The notes under the pieces: model-generated | Told to the model about the DNA's origin: nothing | The model's input: the letters and a program-made list of their open reading frames with translations, nothing else | The model's database searches: none | Shown here: piece by piece, positions 47,801 to 59,425 of the stretch | Layout of the letters: every line of letters begins with the position of its first letter | How positions within the stretch are numbered: position 1 is the first letter of the stretch | DNA from: Lumnitzera littorea | Lineage: Eukaryota > Streptophyta > Magnoliopsida > Myrtales > Combretaceae | Reading direction: 5' to 3' | Length of the DNA stretch: 64,000 bases | NCBI GenBank assembly: GCA_024138015.1 | Contig: JAMXBB010000011.1 | Location: forward strand, 44,565,910 to 44,629,909 | Position numbers and translations under genes: made by a program

Positions 47801-50800
47801 TTGTTGAGAAAATTTCAGTTAGCACACATACTCTTTCTTGTTCAGCCCTATCTTGATTTAGGCCCTGCTAGTACATAGCCAAGAGTGACTCAAATTGTTG
47901 TTGAAAAACATGAAATTCACCCATTACGTCCTGCTTTGATATCAAGTTGTCATAGGATCGTGTTTGTGACCTAGTTTTAGGGCCACTTAGGGTGAAATCT
48001 TGGCTGCTTCTGTCCTTATATTTTGCCTTTCTCTCCCTAACATACCTATGTTTAGATGCATTGCATTTTTTTAAGAGAAATATACAATCTCTAATACAAG
48101 CTGAATTTGAGAGACAACCTTAGATCTCTTCGACGCTCTAAAACTCTGATTTTTGAACATAGGATTCTCCTTTTTCCATTACACTGCATAATATAAAATA
48201 GTACAAGATGACAAATTTTTCCAACATCAATTGTTTCCTATTTTCTCTGCTACACAACCCACTAACTGCACACCCACACAACCCACTAACATAAATTGTA
48301 CTATGCACAATCAACCACATTAAAAAAATAATAATGATAAAATAAATAAATTAAAACGCATAACTAACCCAACATTCAAGGACATAATATAACATACAAC
48401 ACACACACGAATGCTGCTACTCACCAACATTACACGATATGCAATTGCAGCACCATATACACACACTTAACTGGTTGTAATAGGGTCTTTTAGAGAAAAG
48501 GTCCCATAAGGAGAAATTTTATCTTTTAACAAAAAATTCAAACTTGGGAGAGGTTAAAGTTTACTTTTTATTTCAAATCAACAAAAAAAGATGGTTTATG
48601 GCCAAACTACTGCACAGGCCTCCTTCTAACAACAAAGAATGAAACCAAAATTCAATGCTAGAACAAGACTACAATTTACAAGAACCATCTATCCTAATAC
48701 AAAGGACAAAATGAATTTATTTTATGTGCAATATGTGAGGGGTGATTGTGGAGGAGAAATTATTAAAGAAGAAAAATCAACTTATGAAGCTTCCTAACCT
48801 CTAAGAAAAAAATGAGGTTGAGATCAAGGACAAAATGATCAGTGTTTGGTAGAATATGACAATTGAATATGAAAAATTATAATTAGATTTCCACCATAAA
48901 AAATGATCTGTAGATATCTATTGGATAGAATTCAAATGAGCATATAGAAGAAATTCAAGCAATATAGTGGATCTTACAGCCAATAGGATACTCTTGTATA
49001 CTGCAACAGCATTATCTTAGTCTTGGCTACAAGAGAGTCATAAAAACTCAACAAAGTTACAAAAACATGAGCAGGAGGCCATAATAGTATATGTACTTTT
49101 GTGGCACTCAAGCTTGATTTGAAATTTGAGCCTCTTCTTTGAACTAAGTTGGGGATGTTTTGGTGGTTTTAGGGGGAGGGTGGGCCGGCCAGCAGAAGAA
49201 TATATTGTCTATAGTTTTTGTGTGTATGTGTGTGTGTGTGTGCGCACACACATGCGTGCATGCATATGCGTATTTGTGTGTGTGTGTGTGTACGCATGTG
49301 TACATGTGCATGTGTGCGCATGTGTATGCGTGTGCACATACATACGTATGTGCACATGCATGTATGTGTGTCTCTATGTGTGTGTGTATGTGTTTGTGTA
49401 CGTGGCTATATGTGTCTCTCTATGTGAGTGTGCATGTCTCTTTGTGTATGTATGTGTGTGTACACATGTCTATGTCCGTGTCTGTGTGTGCGCACGCGTG
49501 GGTGTGTGTGTATGCGTGCGTGTGTACATGTGCATGCATGCGTGTGTGTCTGTGTGCGTGTCCGTGTGTGTGTCTATGTAAATTATTGCATATAATTATT
49601 GTCAATCTACAGCTCTCATTCTAGCAGCTGGACAAACATTATAGTATTGCAATTACTAGGTTCAAGAGTTGAAGCTATTAGAGCGCACTGGGATGTGATT
49701 CCTTGAAGTCGCATCAAAGAGTGGCTTATGAAGCTGTTTGAAGAACTGGCAAGTACTGGTTTGAATTGGAGAGAAGAAATCATGTGAGTTAGTGCAATTC
49801 TTTGGTTCACTTGGAAGCATTGTAATGAGTGTATATTTGAAAAGCAAAATCCATATATTCCTTTTGATCTTGCAAATATCCAGTTGGCAGATAAGGAATT
49901 GGGTTCCAAGAAGAAAGAAGCCATGTTAAGTTTGGACAATGGGAATGATAGGAAGCAAAACTTGACAAGCGCTAATGCGGTAAGGCTTAATTGTGATATA
50001 TCAGTGAAATTGAGAATGCAATCTGCTGGTTATGGCTTTTTTGTTCAATGACACCCAGTTGATTTCTACCGTTTCTGGCCCTTATTGGTATGAAGATGTT
50101 AAGTCAGTTGAAGCTATCACAGTGAAAGTAGCTCTAAATTTTTCCACATTCAAATCAGTGGCAAAGAGTGGAGATCAAATCTAATAGTGTTTGGTGACTG
50201 CATGCATCTCTAACATTAACAAATCTCTCGGCAATCTAGAACAAAGTTCTCGTTTTCTGTTTTGTCTGTTCAATTTAGTTTCGAGAAAAGCAAATACTTA
50301 CACTGAGTGAATTGCAGTCCTTGGCAAAAGGGAATATGCAAAATTTACAGAGATTTTTATCTCCCATCCTATCTATCTCTCTTGCGTTTTGTGGATGTGG
50401 GTTCCTCGCCTGATGCTTAAATTGTACTCAATTGGGGAGGGGGGGCAAAACAACCAAAAAATAAAAAAACAAGGAAAAGCAATTGAAATCAAATTCATCA
50501 GCAACCCTTATCTTCTGAAATCTAGGATTACAATGCCAATATTTACAAACATTAGGACTGCAGCATAATTTTTGGTGTCCTTTAAAATATCCAAAGGAGA
50601 TGCAAGAACTAGTGAACCAGATTTTGTGGTGTACAAGCCACTGGACTTCAAAATGCCCATTTATGTAGGTTGGATCCAACTTACAAAATCTATTTTTTCG
50701 ATAAAATTTTGTTTGCTATGCATGTTTAAAGGGGATTCAAACTAAAATTATGAGGCTCTTGTGGAGGGGTTCAGATCAGGAAAAAGGCCGTGTTGAGGTC

Positions 50801-52755
50801 TCTTGGGATCGGCTATGCCATTCATTGGAGGAGGGAGGCCTAGGTTTGATTGATATATTATCTTAGAATTAAAGCAGCTTAATATGAGCATATTTGGGCG
50901 TTATGTGGGGATCAAAATGGAATTCTGTGGGCAGTGTATGTGAGAAAAAATCTCCTGGGGAAGAAGTCTTTCTGTTACATGCACATTCCAGGAGATGCTG
51001 CCAGGGCTTGGAGAAAATTGCTTTCACTCAGACAAATGGCAAAGAAATTGTTAGGTAGGGCGGTAGGTAATGAAGATAAGATCTCTTTGTGGTATGGTGG
51101 GTAGCATACTAAGCACCTCTAATTGATCAGCTTGGTGGGAGGGCCATACACATTGCTCTAAAATAGCTGCCCAAGCAGGCCTCTGCTCCATTACTAATGA
51201 AGGTGCTTGAGTTGGCCAACAGGAAGCATGTGGCAGGAGATTACTGAAAGCTTACAAAATTATTATTCCAAGGACAAACTCCCCTGATATTTGTCTAGTG
51301 TGGAAATAGTATGGCATTTGTGAAGCTTGTTTTCACTGAAATCTCATCAGCATGAGGTTTACTGGGAAAGGGAATTATGTGGCTGATCGTGAAACATCAA
51401 TTATACACTCTTGAAAAAATCAAATAACAGAATGTGGTGCTAAATGACACACTCACTTATCCCAAGCCAAGCCAGTTGTGAGAATCATGGATGATCACCA
51501 CTTGTTCCTTCACTAGAAAAGTATGGTCCAAATTTTGGAGTGAACTACATCGATCCCCTTCCATGAGTGATCTACAAAGTCCTATGAACCAGATCATAAA
51601 ATATTACTGGTAGCCTTCCAAATAAATTAAGAAGGATTGTGATCGCAGGTGGTTTCTATTATATCTGGCATGAGATAAATGAAGTTAATTTGAATGGCAT
51701 CCTTCCTCAGGCTGTAGTCGCTGCTACGTTCTTGCTTCTGTTTTTGCCTCATCCAGATAGTTCCTATGCTACTTGTTTTATTTTCCGGACTGCAACCTGC
51801 CCTTAGGTTCCTTGTAAATATTTTTTATTAATGATCCTACTGAATTACCAAAAAGGGAAGGGGCTGGGAAAAAAAAAATCATTTCCTAAAATGTACTGTC
51901 AGTTGGTTGATCTATTAAAACTTGCCTTTGAACCTCTACAAAATTCAACACAGAAATTATGGCCCCAAAACCCTGACCTTCAATGCTGCTAATGATGGAT
52001 TGTCCTCCATTAACAAAAACAAAGAGAACTCTACAACTCAGTCTACTGCAAATCCAAATTATGGAAAAAGATTAACCTATTGAGGCCAAATGTGGGGTAC
52101 TTGGTTGGCCCATACGGTGCACATTACTATTGAATGAGAGTTCCTTCTAGCGCATCACAAAAGTTCAGTGAACCCATCGCATGAGATCCAAATCTAATCA
52201 CTTGTATGAACTTTCATGATTATGACGAATAAACATATTAACTTAGATATACTGATCTGGAAACAAAGGAAAAATGGGTACCTGGATCGGAGGCGTGGAG
52301 GTCTCAAACAACAAAGCGTCGGGTTTATCCGCAAGAACCGGAGATTTAGTCCACAGACAACTCAACCCACATTTACTACAAGCATACAAATTATCCAAAT
52401 TATCAGGGATCCAGGTCCACCCCTTCACTAGAACACTGACAAACTTCAACTTCAATTCACCACATTCGGATTCCCTAATCTCTTGCAAAGAACTAGAAGA
52501 AGACACGGATACGTTCAGTATCTCGATCTTGTACTTTTCCACGAAGCGAGCACAGCCCACTTGAGAATCCCATATTCTGTACGCAGCCACCAAGTTGGTA
52601 AAGGGGTCCGGAGTGAATTCGGGTTCGGAAAGTATGGGCTTGGATGATTTTATTAGGTAAGGGAATTCGAGAAAGCCTGAAAAGAGGATGATGAATATGG
52701 TGAAGAACAACATCAAGGTTATGGCGTATGGGTTTATTAAGGGCTTCAATGGCAT
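44271..52755 (-). CDS. FUT13: Alpha-1,4-fucosyltransferase (GT10), FUT13-like
   Basis: Transfers fucose from GDP-fucose in alpha-1,4 linkage to terminal GlcNAc of complex N-glycans, making the Lewis a epitope in the trans-Golgi (family knowledge). Three exons join in phase 0: 52282-52755, 44959-45132 and 44271-44840, giving 405 residues, close to the plant family length of about 400. Seen: short cytoplasmic tail and membrane anchor at residues 11-28 (type II); the GT10 core FVLAIENIWTQSYVTEK at 290-306, then PIYFGAPNVMDFVPP; and C-terminal CRLC at 388-391. Splice sites are CAG/GTACCC, TTTTAG/AGG, AAT/GTAAGT and CATCCAG/GAT. The start MPLKPLINPY at 52755 is chosen because it places the anchor near the N terminus; in-frame upstream ATGs (to 52962) would add up to 69 residues. 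No lesion is seen. It lies within a duplicated unit. Confidence 0.93.
44959..45132 (-). CDS. FUT13: FUT13-like exon 2
   Basis: 174 bp, residues 159-216, from RRNGDPLRVYMDLEAG to VSSYKNN. Flanked by TTTTAG and GTAAGT. Confidence 0.9.
45841..46260 (+). pseudogene. Copia reverse transcriptase remnant
   Basis: On the plus strand, antisense to the host gene, the frame reads LKKSL-stop-GLKQSPQVWFHGF. After a frameshift it reads MYVDDIMISRYDHED (YVDD at 45993-46004) and KLQTKDIGNL. These are the conserved RT blocks of Ty1/copia in the right order and spacing. Stops and a frameshift inactivate it. A short poly(A) insertion interrupts it at 46095-46121. No LTR belonging to it was found. Confidence 0.75.
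46095..46121 (+). mobile_element. Tiny poly(A) insertion with target duplication
   Basis: TTGGCC followed by an A-rich run, flanked by ACATAGGCAATCTT (46081-46094) and ACGTAGGCAATCTT (46122-46135), 13 of 14 identical. It looks like a LINE-mediated insertion of almost only a poly(A) tail. Confidence 0.5.
46454..46953 (-). repeat. 3' LTR of TR-GAG-like element
   Basis: Direct repeat of 47948-48482. Minus-strand start TGTTACAACCAGTT. Confidence 0.65.
47030..47790 (-). pseudogene. Gypsy gag remnant in TR-GAG element
   Basis: On the minus strand, fragments of a retrotransposon Gag: LDFPSYDGTTDP, TWEELK, FGPPLRGDYLGE, then QQEVAIFISSLKDAIEVKVQ and NLAHAMSLAWLYEWR (open segment 47208-47414). It ends with a zinc knuckle, GLCFNCDEQYSTGHKCKK, near 47070-47125. 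These are Ty3/gypsy Gag blocks in native order. Several stops break it. No protease or RT follows. Confidence 0.75.
47948..48482 (-). repeat. 5' LTR of TR-GAG-like element
   Basis: Direct repeat of 46454-46953, next to the PBS-like sequence. The minus-strand start has decayed to TATTACAACC. Confidence 0.65.
49218..49578. repeat. GT/GC alternating microsatellite in intron 1
   Basis: About 360 bp of interrupted (TG)n with CA, GC and TA steps, almost entirely alternating purine and pyrimidine. Open frames across it in all directions are repeat artefacts. Confidence 0.9.
49620..50250 (+). pseudogene. LINE RNase H-region fragment
   Basis: Plus-strand frame from about 49797: AILWFTWKHCNECIFEKQNP, then RLNCDISVKLRMQSAGYGFF. 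These resemble the end of the zinc-binding region and the start of the RNase H domain in plant L1-type LINEs. Stops follow. A relic of an RNase H-like host gene cannot be excluded. Confidence 0.55.
50740..51420 (+). pseudogene. LINE reverse-transcriptase C-terminal fragment
   Basis: Frame reads KIMRLLWRGSDQEKGRVEVS, EEGGLGLIDI, then after a stop HIWALCGDQNGILWAVYVRK and RKLLSLRQMAKKLLG with DKISLWYGG to about 51110. These blocks are typical of the region between RT and zf-RVT in plant L1-like LINEs. It lies downstream of the RNase H fragment, the reverse of the native order, so the two come from separate insertions or a rearrangement. Confidence 0.65.
52282..52755 (-). CDS. FUT13: FUT13-like exon 1
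   Basis: Codes residues 1-158: membrane anchor, stem and the first part of the luminal domain, including CSKCGLSCLWTKSPVLADKP and ending at TPPIQ. The donor is GTACCC on the minus strand at 52281. Confidence 0.9.
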
Positions 52756-53860
52756 CTCTCTTCTTCCTGTGTGGAAGGAAGAGAGAGAAGAGAAGGAACT
52801 CAATGCTTCAACGCGATGACGTTGTTGTGTTTGTTGCCGCCGGAAATGGAATAATTTGGCTCCACTCGCTTTCAGAGTCAGACCGTCATAAAAGCTAAAA
52901 TACATAATAATTGTAATTAAATCTCTACATCCCATCTTCCTTCCGGTTACCATCCTCGTCACTTTTACTACGCTAATTATTATTTATCTTGCAGTAAAAA
53001 TGAAAGTAAAAGATATGTAATTACAATTTTACCCGCAAATAATAATCGGGACAACATGACGCGCAAAATTAAACTATATTCAGTTTATATTAACTTTCTA
53101 ACTTGTCAAATTGCCAGTAAATGGCAGTTACGATGAACTTTAGAGGTACATCACGAAGACCCACGACTCAAATTTGTCTAATTGTTTTATTTAACCGTAA
53201 TAGCTACTCAATAAGATAAAATGTCATGTCAGATATTACAAAGTTAATCTGAAGAAGCAACTTATGAATGGCTATTCATTGGTGTGAAGGGCAAGATTAA
53301 GTGGACCCAATATATATAATAGTAGGTACGATTTTTACTTTTAACCTTTAGATTATATTAATCTAAATCATTCGATTGAGAAGACTATTTTATACATAAG
53401 AAATATCCCTACTTTATAATGATTAACTCTTTAGTATATATTATTCCTTTTTCCAGTTTTTTTCTCCTTATTATCTTTAAACTCATTTTGTGTTATTTGT
53501 GTATAGGATAATTGATGTACCTTAAAGCCAAATGTGTGATAGGTTCATGAAAGATAGGATGTGTGACATTTAGTATCACAATCCAAATAGTATCATCATC
53601 ATTAGATCGTCGTACACCGTATAAATATTTACAATCAATCCCTTTATTGATCATAGGCTTTCTATATAATATATAAAACTTTTTTTACTCTAAATTACTG
53701 TCGGTCATATAGATAAATAATATCAGAGCACCATAATTATCTTTACTAAGTTACTAAATATACTATTAATTTAAAAGTGTAGAACATAGCGTTTCAAAAC
53801 AAAAATATAGAAATGCATACTTAACTAACCACAGAAAATTCAACTATTGAATAATAATAA
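52756..53860 (-). promoter_or_regulatory. 5' flank of FUT13-like gene
   Basis: Presumed 5' UTR and promoter. A purine/pyrimidine-rich GAAGAGAG stretch lies at 52757-52800. The sequence to 53860 looks unique and AT-rich. The transcription start cannot be fixed from sequence alone. Confidence 0.4.
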
Positions 53861-53899
53861 AAGGTATCATATATCTTATCCAATATTAATAGTTCTCTC

Positions 53900-56047
53900 T
53901 TTTGCTCCACAAATCGCATAGTCTAGTCCCAACATGAGACTAACCTTAAGCATTTCATGGCCTGGCTCAATAAAGAGGTATCTCTACATCAAAAGAAATC
54001 TATAAGGGTATAAGTTTAAGTTTAGTGAGCTAATCTTTCCATCATATCACACAAGCAATTTACATATACGCACAACCATATGAATGCATGAAATAGCTAA
54101 AATGCTAAACAATACTTGCATCGACTTAGAAACTACATATAACTCAAAATTACAATCCCTATAGTCCAAGTTGAAGATTACTAACCGATACAAACCAACA
54201 ATCGGATTCTAGCACCTGAGTTTTCATACAACTTACACCTATGTACACAAGTCAATTTATATACATATACTCATATATAAATAAATAATTACACTTTACT
54301 TTAATAAAGAGCATGATTTCCTCAAAATTCTCAAGTCTGATGGTATTGTGGCTTCCGACAGTCTACATCACACGCCTTAAGTAGAAGTCATAAGACACAG
54401 TTCTTAACTAAACAGTTAGCATCCCCTAGCACCTAATAAGCTCGTAAATTAGGATAAGAACTCAATAATAATATATAGTATATCCTTGCCTAATCTAATC
54501 CCTTTAAGAGCCTTTGCTCCTGTAAGCCCTCTCCTATCTTCCACGTAAGGTAGCAATCGGTATAATTATAATACAAAAATGTATGATGCATGACTTATTT
54601 AAACTATTAGTCGAATAATTATTTATACTGTTTTATTTTGTAATCAAGCAAATTTCATTCCATCACAACACTACAAATCCAATATCACAAGAAGTTCCCA
54701 TTATTATCTTATTATCATATCGTAGAGTCCAATTATATAACCATACACATGCATTTTCCATGTCCCATATGCATTCAAGTTTGAAATAATAATTTAGTAC
54801 AACTACATTACAAACAAAATCAAGTATAAAGTCATCGGAAGTCACTCACTCAACCATAACTTCTCAGTTGTAGTAGTCCAAGGATAAGTCATCTCTAAAA
54901 GTAGAATTACGTGAATATTGTAAAGATGATATTATGACGATTAGCACGTAATAAAATGTTTACCTAATACTCTTTAAGTTATACACCTAACTTAGTCTTA
55001 AACTTCTCCTAGTCATACTAAATCTTCAATCGTGTACAACTTTCTCATTTTAGATTCGATTTTCATGATTTTATAATCGTTTTTCGTCGTTTTTAGTGTA
55101 CTTTCATGTGGTATGCTTAGATTTGATAGGTCGGGCTCGCAATTTTGCAAAACAGTAGTGCCTCTTAGCTTTTTGTCTTCTTTTAGGCTTGAAATTGTTA
55201 TTGGGCTTTTTATTACTTTATAAAATAATTTAGGCTTAGGTTTGGAATTTTGTTTTAGGCTTAATACTTTCATCAAGGTCAAATTTTCACCTATTGTTTA
55301 TGGCCTTATTACTAACTTACTTTTCTTAGATTTCTAAGTAGGCTATGTGTTCAAAATGAGCTTGTTTCATGTATTAGTCAATGCTTGTTACTTTGTTGGG
55401 ATTAAGGAATTTTATGTGGACTTCCTATAGGTCTTATAACATTCTTTTCCTTGGGTTTAGGGTGTTGATAAAAATTTTCTCTAAGGCTCAATCAAGAGTT
55501 TTTAGCTCATTTTGAGAGTTTTAGGTCCGGTTTTGAGTTTTAATCCCTTAACTCTTATTCTACTAGCCTTAGTTGGTCTTTTCACTTTGTTTACTTCATT
55601 TTCTAGTGTCTTTCAGTGGATTACTTTCATGTTCCAGATCTAGTCGGTTTGGATTAGTAGCTTCCATTTTTGTTTTTCTACTTAATTCATCATTTTCTTA
55701 AACCTAAGCGATAAATCAAGGGTTTACACTACTTGTGCTCCAATCTTTACTTAACTTTTTTCCTTATATGAGCATTATTTTGACATGATATTAAGTGAAG
55801 TTTATAAAGCATGCACTTATCCTATGCACCACACTTTGATTTAGGTACTTAGGAGTTAATTTCTTCACTAAAGTTTCATATAATGGTTTTTCCTTTATCT
55901 AAAGTTATTTAAAGCTTGTGAAACTAAATAGAAGAAAAAGTAACACTTAAATATACTTCAAACATGCTATGTCTAGCATTTCCTAAGTTATTCATGCACT
56001 TGGTTTCATGATTTTCTTAAGTCATAAGGTGTTATTCTAGGTGATAG
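53900..56047 (-). repeat. Family B LTR fragment
   Basis: Homologous to about 33800-36000 of the solo LTR, at lower similarity. No gene. It ends at a single N (56048), where the sequence switches to gypsy internal region. Confidence 0.6.
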
Positions 56048-56048
56048 N

Positions 56049-56766
56049 CTTCAGGATCCTCCTCCTATAGATCTTCTTCTGGTTGTACAAGTTCATTGTT
56101 TATAGGATTTTCTGCAGGTTCATCAACCAGTTCACCCTAGGAAACTACCTCAACTATGTCTTCATTAGGGTTAAATGGCTCAGGTGGTGAATCCTATTCT
56201 CAAGTAAAGGATAGGGTGATTGAGGAAACTAGTCCACAATTCCTTCTAGATATAGTCTAGGGATATGAAATACTCTTGGAGGGGCTTAGTTAAAACCTAT
56301 AGGATAAGGTCAACTTGGTTTAGTTCTAGCTGGGAAATCTAGGATAGGCATCATCATAGATATTATTCATAATTTTCACATGTATCGATCCTTAAAAGCC
56401 ACAATCGCAGTATATCGATCATAGTGATGTCCTAACTCTAGGATCGTAAGGTTTCAGTCAGCCATGTCCAAGAGTAAATGTTGCATTCTAATCTTATAAT
56501 CTATAGGAGTTTTTTCCCCATTCCATTTGAAAGTCACCAAGCATTCTAAAGTAGTGTTCTATAATCCTGTTAAGTAAAGCAACAATCAACACATTGATAA
56601 ATTTATGTTGTAGTTTACTTATTCCTAAGTATTAATAATTATACATATATAGATATCCTACATCTAAAGCTTTTACTACCCATTTGCTATCCACACTCAC
56701 TTATCCTATAAGGTCTATTAAATTTTAATTTAGACACTTTAGAGTCAATTCCTATAAACCATGTTT
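56049..56766 (-). other. 5' internal region of a family C gypsy element
   Basis: Leader or gag-upstream sequence on the minus strand. A degenerate acidic frame (QPEEDL-stop-EEDP) near 56049-56090 recalls the start of gypsy gag. No conserved gag domain is present before the N. Confidence 0.45.
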
Positions 56767-56783
56767 TGATACCAACCAAGAAT
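56767..56783 (-). other. Primer-binding site, initiator-Met type
   Basis: Minus-strand TTGGTATCAAAAC beside the LTR end resembles the TGGTATCAGAGC primer-binding site used by many plant retrotransposons. Confidence 0.6.
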
Positions 56784-59425
56784 TGTCACGCCCTAAACAC
56801 TCTCAAGTCATAACAGTTTACCATGTATATCAATTTTATGCTGGAAACTGTCCACTCAGTCGCTAACATAACCCTGATATACACAAAGCTCATACGACAA
56901 ACCGTTGTGAACCATTCATTGTTCCATAAATATACTAACATTTATATTCATAACAAACTTATATATACAATAAGATTAAGTATAGAGTATTTATAAGAGT
57001 ATACAAGTATAAGATATGACTCAAAAAAAGAAACCTAACTAGATCACTTAGATGATCTAGTTGATCCTATAGAAAAAAAAAAGGTTCTAAAAACATATCC
57101 TCTTCGATTTTGCCTCACTTGCTTAAACCCTTTCTTCACCTAGAGGTGATCATCACATAACATGATTACTCCATTCTTGCAAACAAATCTATAAGGGAGT
57201 AAGCAAACCATAGCTCAGTAAAGAGCATGAGGCAAAAAGCATATATAAGCAGAATAATACAACTAAGTTATTAAGAAATTATTATGTACAATGCATAAAC
57301 AAACAATGTGTCATCTGCACAACATTATCTAATCCGTCATAAGGTTAGAGAAATTTCACTTGCTTTAACTCGGTTTGAGGAGTTGTAGTATGATGGCCAC
57401 AATGCCAATCATAAAGGCCATAAAGCCCTTTTATGGCTAATTCCAAGCTTGTGCAATAGAGGCTCTTATTTTACCTACAACTACCTTCGAACCCAATGCC
57501 CCCTACCTCACCGTAACCTCCTCTTCTATCACTTTGTTCGACAAAAGGTAAGGAAAGGTCGGATCACTACAACCTCATCGAAGGCATTTGAATTTAGCTG
57601 GAGAAAACCTAATTATCCTCTAGTGGAATGCGATGCATGTCCATTTAGAATTTTAGCTCGAATTTCAATTAATCCGATTAAAAGTGATCAACCAGTTCAT
57701 AGCACATCAAACAACGTCAATTAATACCCAAAACATGTAGCTCAGCTACTAATCAACATTTCAGTAACCAAGTACAAGCATAGCATGCGTACAAATAACT
57801 ACTTATAACCACAAGCAAACATTTACTCCAGTCTTCACAAATCTTACTTATACTAAAGCTCATTCCACAAGTTAGAAATGTTAGTACTTCACTCACATAA
57901 GTCCTATATATACCAAAGCTCATATTTAGTTTTTGTGAGATTTATGAAAACGTTAAGGTTTTATCTAATACTTGGCTGAGATATTATTTATCTAGTTATT
58001 CAGTAAAGTAGTGAGTGCATATATATATATGGATATACCTCAGGTTACAAGTTTCATTTAAAAGATGATTCCTAAATGGTATTTCTAATCCTAGTATCTA
58101 GATAAAGCTATATAGTAAGTAATATCACATTGATATTGTATGGCATAAAAAAAATATATTTTTATATAATTTTACAATAAACATGATAAATCATGTATTA
58201 TCTAGTCTTGGTATGTATATATCATAACTTGATGTAAATAATATTGCAAAATATATAACAAAATAATAAGTACTCTCAATTGATCAAGGTATGTTTTAAT
58301 TTTAATTTAATCAAATAATTATCATATTTTAACATATCATTACTAAGTACATGTCCTGTTACTAATTTAAGTTATTTAACTACGAAAATTCATAATAAAT
58401 AGCACGGGTCATCAAATAATTCTACAAAAATTTCCATAGACTCGGAAAATATATATAAAATTCAACTAGCAACTTGTTTCATGCAATTGGGTTTATTGTC
58501 AATATATGTAAAACTACATTTTTGCCCTAAATCATAGTTAACTAAGCAAATAATATGATTTTACCAAAGTACTTCCAACCTATCCTCACATCATTACGAA
58601 CATCTAGAATTGATTAGATTATAATTTCATCAATTATTTCTCTTAAAATTAATTTATTTCATAGATTACCCTATTTTTAACCATTCTTTAGGCTTAAAAA
58701 TACAATAAATACTATATATATAACCAAAATCGGACTACGTAGCAATACACTAACTACAGTATGTATTCTATAAAAAAATTTTAAGCTCAAAGCAATATCA
58801 TTTGATATATTTATTTTAAAAACCAAAATTTAAGTGAATAGTACATTTGTTAAGCAAGTTTATAAAATATTCTTAATTTTGTAAAAATAAAATTACAACA
58901 TAAAATTTTATCTAAAATAACTTAGGAATAATTTTTTTCTCAATTTTCTCATTTCATTTAATATTTTTTAGAATTTCGTGAAAAACAAGGCAAATTTTTT
59001 ACCTAGTGTTCATTGGCAATGAGGTCGTCGGAGAAGGGTTATCAATCAGAGGCGACGTAGGGTGCTCTGTTGATAGCTGAATGGGCACAACAACATATCA
59101 CCAATGGGTTAGGGAACCAAATTAAGGCTTAGTTTGCTCTATTTTCTATTTTTTTTTTTAATTTTTATAATTTTTTTCTTAATTTTTCTTGAGTGCTCCT
59201 AGTTGCTAAAGTATATAATCTAAACCTAAGGACCTATTTATAAGGATTTGAGGTGGTTGGATTTTTTTCTCAATTATTTAAAAATTTTCTTTAATTTACA
59301 AGTGTTTAATTAATAGGATGAGGTGTCAAATTTTTATCAAATCACTTTTGATGCAACCGGTTCTTCTTTTTAAGCTACTGCATGGTATTTTCTAATGATT
59401 ACAAGTTGTTTTCCTATTTTTTAAA
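56784..59425 (-). repeat. Family C LTR, copy Y
   Basis: Begins on plus as TGTCACGCCCTAAAC (minus-strand end GGCGTGACA) next to the PBS. 57690-59425 aligns with copy X (32883-33465 plus 38284-39540). The true right end is not visible because the sequence passes into duplicated DNA at about 59426. No gene; the 91-codon open frame at 57449 shows no domain. Confidence 0.65.

Larger units (their letters stand above)
46454..48482 (-). mobile_element. TR-GAG-like gypsy element in intron 1
   Basis: About 2.0 kb. Direct terminal repeats of about 500-535 bp (46454-46953 and 47948-48482) share blocks such as TAGTTTTAGGG, GGATTCTCC and AACTGGTTGTAA. A PBS-like TTGATATCAA lies beside the right repeat at 47936-47945. 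Only a gag remnant lies between them; pol is absent. This is the structure of TR-GAG elements, which rely on pol from relatives. No clear target-site duplication was found. Confidence 0.7.
45133..52281 (-). other. Intron 1 of FUT13-like gene
   Basis: 7,149 bp, unusually long beside the 118-bp intron 2. It contains a copia RT remnant, a TR-GAG-like element, a GT microsatellite and two LINE fragments. 45140-45840, 48490-49210 and 51430-52280 show nothing recognisable. Confidence 0.85.

Noticed and set aside
49126..49624. Cys/Val/Met-rich frames of up to 154 codons
   Set aside because: Translation of the GT microsatellite in every frame; not a gene.
57449..57724. 91-codon plus-strand frame
   Set aside because: Lies in the family C LTR, opposite to its orientation; no recognisable domain or conserved start context.
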